A DNA stretch of 18,609 nt from an uncultured Clostridia bacterium (GTDB taxonomy: Bacteria > Bacillota > Clostridia > Christensenellales > UBA1242): the NCBI GenBank assembly GCA_947089305.1, contig CAMUJQ010000014.1, forward strand, positions 1-18,609. The letters are read 5' to 3'. Made by a program: the position numbers and the translations under genes. Of the stretch, positions 16,501-18,609 are shown one piece after another. The notes beneath the pieces were generated by a model. It was given only the letters and a program-made list of their open reading frames with translations. It was not told the origin of the DNA and made no database searches. The number at the start of each line of letters is the position of its first letter. The stretch's first letter is position 1.

Positions 16501-17946
16501 ATCAACATATATTGTGTATGTTGTGAAGGTATCTTCCTCTGTTGTAAGAGGTAAATTTGCAACATAATCAGTTGGATCTGATTTAGATTTTGAGTCATCA
16601 CTGCAAATAGTTGTATATTTTATTGTATAAGGCTTATCAAAAGGAGAAAGAGTAGGTTGTTCAATTACAACTTCGCCATTACTATAGCTATCCCACATAT
16701 CATCACTTGAAAGTGTTTTTGTAATTCCTTCTTTCGTTTCGCTATCATAAGCTTGATAATAACTTGTTGAATTAAAAGTTAAAATTGGGTTAGCACTTTC
16801 TATATCAAAAACAAAGTAATTTGTAAATTCAACATTAATAGTGCCAACTGGGGCTGTTCCAGTTACAGCTATAAAATATCTACCAGTTTGTGATAGTCTT
16901 GTTTGATTTAAGCCAACAAATTCATTTTGACCATAAGCTCGATAAGAAATATTCATGCTTCTTGTGCTAGCATTTAAATTATCATATCTATTTATCCAAA
17001 CTGGAACTTGATTTAAATGCACTACATTTGTTAGTTTTCCAGCAGCATCAGTGTTGTTTGCTAAGGTGTGAGTTGTTGTTGCCTTATTTGTTTTGTCAAA
17101 ATAATACAATTCTTTTTCAACGGGTGTATTATTTTGGTTATTTTTATCACTGTATAAATTTCTAGCACCAAAAGAATAAACTGTTGCTGTATAGTTTAAT
17201 AAAGTGTCATCATTGCCCGCTGTCCAAGTGATAGTATATGTTCCAAAGTCGTTAACTTCAACTGTTGTTGAATTTGAAGTTTTTGTTACTTTGCTACTAT
17301 CAATTTCACTTTGATTTGTATTAGTTGTTTTTGAATGTAAAATATTATTATTTTCTATAACACTATTAAAAGTGATATAAGGTTTTGAATCAATTGCTAT
17401 ATTATTTAGGTAATCCCAAGGAGTTCCGTCATAATAATAAACCAAACTAATTTCATCATCGTTTAAATTGTAAGAATAAAAATTTGCGTTAATAGTAGTT
17501 GGCAAAGTTGAAGCATCTAAAAATAATAAACTAAAATCGTTTGTTGTGTTGTCACTAGTGTTAGTTAAAACAAAATTATAATTGCCATAACTAGTTATTG
17601 AAAGTGAAGAAGTGATAGCTGAAAACTCTCCATCGTTTATTGAATAATTTAAAGAATATCCAGTTGGAATGGCAAAAGAAATGGTTGCATCATTATTTGC
17701 TAAAACTTGATTTTTATCATAATTAACTTTTGCACTGTTTAGGGTTGCAGAAAAATCACTAATGCTAGGAATTGGATTAATAACATTAGAACTATTACGT
17801 GCAACTATTCTGTTTTCATTTACATTTATTGCATAACTGTTATTTGCTGTTTTATAACTTATGACCACAGTAAATATTGTTAAAAATATTGATAAAACAC
17901 CAATTAATAAAAATATAAATTCCCTTTTTAAACTTTTAGATTTCAT
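10510..17946 (-). CDS. Giant Ig-like repeat surface protein, 2478 residues
   Basis: This is a single open frame of 2478 residues. The ATG at 17946 is chosen because GGAG (17955-17958) lies 8 nt upstream; the in-frame ATG at 17952 is only 2 nt from it. Residues about 9-31 are a hydrophobic signal/anchor (FIFLLIGVLSIFLTIFTVVI). Residues 2449-2471 form a C-terminal membrane helix with a basic tail RNKMKVK, and there is no LPXTG motif. The exterior is rich in Asn, Ser, Thr and Tyr and nearly free of Cys. About 15-17 modules share a pattern like bacterial Ig-like domains: Gly-x-Tyr strand, then Asp-x-x-Gly-Asn (EGTYHFTIKDSSGN, DAGVYNITYRDISGN, PGVKYEVVEVDLAGN, GGLYEFEILDSAYN, KGTYNIDIETPSG). An adhesin or cell-envelope scaffold is the natural reading; binding partner unknown. 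It has its own sigma-A promoter. Confidence 0.9.
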   Translation of the reverse strand: MKSKSLKREFIFLLIGVLSIFLTIFTVVISYKTANNSYAINVNENRIVARNSSNVINPIPSISDFSATLNSAKVNYDKNQVLANNDATISFAIPTGYSLNYSINDGEFSAITSSLSITSYGNYNFVLTNTSDNTTNDFSLLFLDASTLPTTINANFYSYNLNDDEISLVYYYDGTPWDYLNNIAIDSKPYITFNSVIENNNILHSKTTNTNQSEIDSSKVTKTSNSTTVEVNDFGTYTITWTAGNDDTLLNYTATVYSFGARNLYSDKNNQNNTPVEKELYYFDKTNKATTTHTLANNTDAAGKLTNVVHLNQVPVWINRYDNLNASTRSMNISYRAYGQNEFVGLNQTRLSQTGRYFIAVTGTAPVGTINVEFTNYFVFDIESANPILTFNSTSYYQAYDSETKEGITKTLSSDDMWDSYSNGEVVIEQPTLSPFDKPYTIKYTTICSDDSKSKSDPTDYVANLPLTTEEDTFTTYTIYVDFGTQQSQVVSRFTIDKTDIMLVPYYGVNSALLDSNTSNDSPYTKNNNIVLGVNNDGNLSPFFLNNISKASGAAVTATVRYYSFDASEVDLDLFKSNNLTYVLAKYRATNAKPEFETYAIGSINESGEFVPGSKMGEPLSLGGLYEFEILDSAYNTSFYYVYLDNFTPNIIITEPSSEDRNYTVTYGDYKAVELETSLNLKRTNIYGVDDSENNESANIYVTFEDETHKIRHFLTTKMNTPNNGSYNPNNPPAGFNVTQNLRKIDSNGKSSGNITEYSTYRQVFSDKVIINNNVKNNEGTYHFTIKDSSGNNTLTKAVTISFDLAEVKIVAKTNNAEAGYNLTGGNEVTGTNFNLLEFASALTSNSGGNDKPNFTLTSLNLKFSPKATSGEAYFGSTVISRELFKDGELKLGAFDLGSYTLPNGTTHKYYEGQYLFEWQMNLTSNVAGDDGEDLYESSRLQYIIVDKGNMLETAPDAKITFQENNSINKNELLLSNAGNAVTMLDNGKETFSVNNVVDSNLTPIKIKDYAIDFTSDGNIEAGLYRINPTTITAIEPTNSSDLNAYKLAIAYLFKIKETITANNQSNQPMLNETFPKDGKNIKDQEYIAAGNYKVVFSDDLNNLIILDNKPAYGNGINFSFNINRIAPSANFVKGSYDIEDLSTIPSNEIISLNTFEKGNNWLYDVKNINSTVASVNNKEDSINFVFDKNYVYEAKQTTSDNKNLIASFDKKPYLHNAQIDEDNVTVQYDNLAANKVSLANYDEKRYYIPNLITSETTAKVVKITLRYKGNADNFGLTEDDASHLSQTYTLYIDNDAPSYNLKQKIQTNDKFYDELVSKSIDTDDYMYALTNSFTFDKIQDENAFLDTYKIFFRDVSQNTKFKNNKLKTISQRTYNKNPNYEGPVFNENDSDFATLYKAFDYGTRAGEIFTPGVKYEVVEVDLAGNLTSYFVCLQFNQQTNITVAVDNYLGSGGTNISSMLPASINYSNNDTSKAEFYSLGRLNFTTIDSINNYFMFKIFDITDGVKIPVDSKYIDDDKLNGDIAIINDPNDLTELINNKLESVYYKNQQALQKGKVYEIQILDRVNQNNSSLHLEWIKFKVFFRPQDVYTSGNDFEFTPQQDGSIIITNPTFNSSFSYARDNSGYYNLSTPDEINKNTSIVSEGITKVENTSANSQNYKLVYVDSYGYVATRYFSHIENFTKFTSTNNNLVNNGFTFSINPNEVVDQLISSDDETGLYKMLNSDVYYQDGQDNAISTIGFFSNNLTFNFHTAFNDANNVDVYVCDSPITNNTMLNFTKVSLNAITDSTPYNNEGYAINRQRGIIYFPNEKNVFKLYRVEIKDVYSNNKNVIYAAYYSILPTLNATDGSNNPLYFYGENSNILRTTYANINVNVDAINSYLKSEVKVARVNTLVNGEEIDGGTTTVESHITLSLIETSFKKSTFTFTVSNALNNESQYFITIDASKYPLYQIVKDNEVLLRSSQDFVQTLANGTSPTGAQYFSNSTEENTHIILAEDRPTLKCDKVWSVVNGVDENGNPYLSYPNTFNIYRIHSEDVNFQHDEYIKISYVPQTRVLNSLFTNSSRFNTSNYTSTENQISIEYSYQGQLSNGAYYGLDYYAEVYVNDELITLNRNGKIDLIDAGVYNITYRDISGNTHTFNLNSTTAQETTSQNINLANKILFNVASSSSNSRYSYSGELIDNMALEDNVRVSIDNASLYGSSLKLSALYNGNRTSISNSTTFRRGGVYTITATADVLSNHDNRTHTITTTYTIYLVKPEEQRLGLEFILSNLDNTTSQVTSVIRRDATNLTGTGSDVTAVFRSKEGILDTDAKLTRLRMSSYESGNGLYTVNVASQFKTVYKPQINYSFRVLILDSEPILKANVTFGTEVSKDILISWTPSELYENYGSLVIRIGEKSFNITPEDIYNTEEITPIKLTAKGTYNIDIETPSGMILARYVITKQKPLGTVDVILIVMGCVALVTGILLFFLLRNKMKVK

Positions 17947-18009
17947 AAACATTTCTCCAATTTGTTCACGAGTTTCATCAGGTTAAAGTTCACTTTTTTC
18001 AATATAAAA

Positions 18010-18038
18010 ATTTTACAATTTTTTGTCGTTTTTAGCAA
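18010..18038 (-). promoter_or_regulatory. Sigma-A promoter of the giant surface-protein gene
   Basis: On the minus strand, TTGCTA (18038-18033) and TAAAAT (18015-18010) are separated by 17 bp. The spacer contains TTTGTCGTT on the plus strand (18022-18030), a 0A box with one core mismatch. Confidence 0.65.
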
Positions 18039-18151
18039 GCAAAAAGTGACATTATTTAACTTAATTTTGCTATATAATAATATTGTTAGGAAAAGCCATT
18101 AAATTATGCGTGATAATTAATTAAAAATAAAAGCAAAATATGTAAAAACTG

Positions 18152-18180
18152 TTGACAAAAAAAAATAAATATAGTAAACT
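18152..18180 (+). promoter_or_regulatory. Strong sigma-A promoter of the tRNA genes
   Basis: A perfect -35 TTGACA (18152-18157), a 17-bp spacer and TAAACT (18175-18180) precede the first tRNA by 32 bp. The short leader contains the hairpin TCGCTA/TAGCGA (18188-18204), probably removed during 5' processing. Confidence 0.8.
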
Positions 18181-18212
18181 AGAAAAGTCGCTAAATGCTA
18201 GCGAATATTCGT

Positions 18213-18290
18213 CGCGGGGTAGAGCAGTCAGGCAGCTCGTCGGGCTCATAACCCGAAGGTCATGTGGTTCAAATCCCATCCCCGCAACCA
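18213..18290 (+). tRNA. Initiator tRNA-fMet (CAT)
   Basis: Anticodon CAT is at 18247-18249. Initiator marks are present: C1 opposite A72 (unpaired first acceptor position) and three G-C pairs, GGG/CCC, at the base of the anticodon loop. The D-arm is GAGC/GCTC, the acceptor is CGCGGGG/CCCCGCA, and CCA is encoded. The T-arm is odd: ATGTGG (18262-18267) faces CCCAT (18275-18279), so one T (18265) must bulge. Total length is 78 nt, one longer than usual. Confidence 0.93.
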
Positions 18291-18384
18291 AAAAGGTGCA
18301 GAGGGATGCAATAAACACATGAGCTCACTTGAACGAATGTGAAAGTAGGCATTAAGTGAGAACGCATCCCCGCAACTATAATTT
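18291..18384 (+). other. Hairpin spacer with a copy of the tRNA-fMet 3' end
   Basis: Nested arms GGGATGC (18303-18309)/GCATCCC (18364-18370) and CTCACTT (18324-18330)/AAGTGAG (18354-18360) form a long hairpin. TGC/GCA adds an outer helix (18298-18300 with 18372-18374). The right arm contains CATCCCCGCAAC (18365-18376), identical to the tRNA 3' end at 18277-18288. The left arm is therefore also complementary to the tRNA itself. No ORF or terminator was seen. Confidence 0.6.
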
Positions 18385-18461
18385 GGCGGTGTAGCTTAGT
18401 TGGTTATAGCGTGTGGTTCATACCCGCAAGGTCGGTGGTTCGAGTCCACTCACCGCCACCA
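18385..18461 (+). tRNA. Elongator tRNA-Met (CAT)
   Basis: The gene is 77 nt. The acceptor is GGCGGTG/CACCGCC, the D-arm opens with GCTTAGTTGGTTATAGC, the anticodon stem TGTGG/CCGCA has one G-U pair, anticodon CAT is at 18419-18421, the T-arm is GGTGG/CCACT with loop TTCGAGT, and CCA is encoded. A CAT anticodon could also be tRNA-Ile with lysidine, but the overall sequence resembles elongator Met. It is probably co-transcribed with tRNA-fMet. Confidence 0.9.
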
Positions 18462-18495
18462 ATGTATGGACGGCTCGTGTCCTTTGCAATTTAAA
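18441..18495 (+). repeat. 55-nt direct repeat, copy 1 (tRNA-Met 3' end plus flank)
   Basis: It starts in the T-loop of tRNA-Met, runs through the CCA end and continues 34 nt downstream. It is identical to 18555-18609. The bases just before the two copies differ (T at 18440, G at 18554). Confidence 0.9.
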
Positions 18496-18554
18496 AAATT
18501 GCATTCACTTCGTTCATCGAACCACCTACGGTGCTGTAACCTGCGGTTATGTTG
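18462..18554 (+). other. Hairpin-rich stretch after tRNA-Met
   Basis: Five short stem-loops occur in a row: GGAC/GTCC (18468-18482), TGCAATTT/AAATTGCA (18485-18503), TTCG/CGAA (18509-18521), CACC/GGTG (18523-18533) and TAACC/GGTTA (18537-18549). None has a U-tract, so none is a clear terminator. No coding potential was seen. Confidence 0.55.
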
Positions 18555-18609
18555 CGAGTCCACTCACCGCCACCAATGTATGGACGGCTCGTGTCCTTTG
18601 CAATTTAAA
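18555..18609 (+). repeat. 55-nt direct repeat, copy 2, cut by the window end
   Basis: This is an exact copy of 18441-18495, 114 bp downstream and ending at the last base of the window. It contains a tRNA-Met 3' end (partial T-arm, acceptor 3' strand, CCA) without a tRNA 5' part. It could be a tandem duplication, a decayed second tRNA or an assembly junction. Confidence 0.9.

Noticed and set aside
10510..17946. Giant gene as a non-ribosomal or polyketide synthase, or a phage tail protein
   Set aside because: No enzyme motifs are present; both ends are membrane segments and the interior is Asn/Ser/Thr-rich beta modules.
18121..18318. 65-codon open frame on the minus strand across tRNA-fMet
   Set aside because: It overlaps the tRNA promoter and tRNA gene, and has no ribosome-binding site or recognisable protein.
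18485..18503. TGCAATTT/AAATTGCA hairpin as a tRNA terminator
   Set aside because: No U-tract follows on the plus strand; it fits better as one of a row of hairpins in the spacer.

Overview
The window is AT-rich DNA from a Gram-positive, endospore-forming bacterium, most likely an uncultured member of Clostridia (Bacillota). The evidence is a cluster of sporulation genes (spo0A, a SipL-like SPOCS/LysM gene, spoIIR, sleB, ypeB), the Firmicutes-specific veg gene, sigma-A promoters with 17-bp spacers, and A/T-rich U-tract terminators. No phage, transposase, CRISPR or toxin gene was seen.

Layout. Positions 1-2000 hold the 3' part of rpoC (RNA polymerase beta'), closed by a terminator. A 247-residue cytosolic protein of unknown function follows (2114-2857), with a sigma-A promoter and an upstream 0A box. 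Next is spo0A (3070-3870), preceded by two opposed 0A boxes, then a double zinc-ribbon protein with a long poly-acidic tail (4007-4507). A bidirectional terminator separates this from veg (minus strand). Veg is divergent from the SipL-like gene (4945-6468), which has a sigma-E-like promoter. Then come spoIIR-sleB-ypeB (6625-9250), a compact apparent operon with a possible sigma-F-like promoter. Position 9415-10476 encodes a Rho-like protein that keeps the RNA-binding half but has lost the ATPase P-loop and the C-terminus. It converges on a 7.4-kb minus-strand gene (10510-17946) for a 2478-residue, doubly membrane-anchored, Ig-like repeat surface protein. The right end (18152-18609) has a strong promoter driving initiator tRNA-fMet and elongator tRNA-Met, each followed by hairpin-rich DNA ending in a second copy of the tRNA 3' end.

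How it fits together. The middle of the window covers most stages of the sporulation cycle. Spo0A controls entry and probably itself. The sigma-E-type promoter places the SipL-like coat-anchoring protein in the mother cell. SpoIIR is the forespore signal for sigma-E activation. SleB and YpeB are stored for cortex lysis at germination. The Rho-like protein sits directly downstream of this block; in B. subtilis, Rho is known to influence sporulation, so an ATPase-dead relative here is notable.

Most worth a second look: the Rho-like protein without a Walker A; substitutions in normally near-invariant RpoC residues around the F-loop and bridge-helix cap; the tRNA 3'-end duplications with hairpins, including an exact 55-nt repeat that runs to the window end and may mark an assembly-graph junction; the giant Ig-like protein; and the zinc-ribbon/poly-Asp protein beside spo0A. 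All identifications come from reading motifs by eye; no database search was run.
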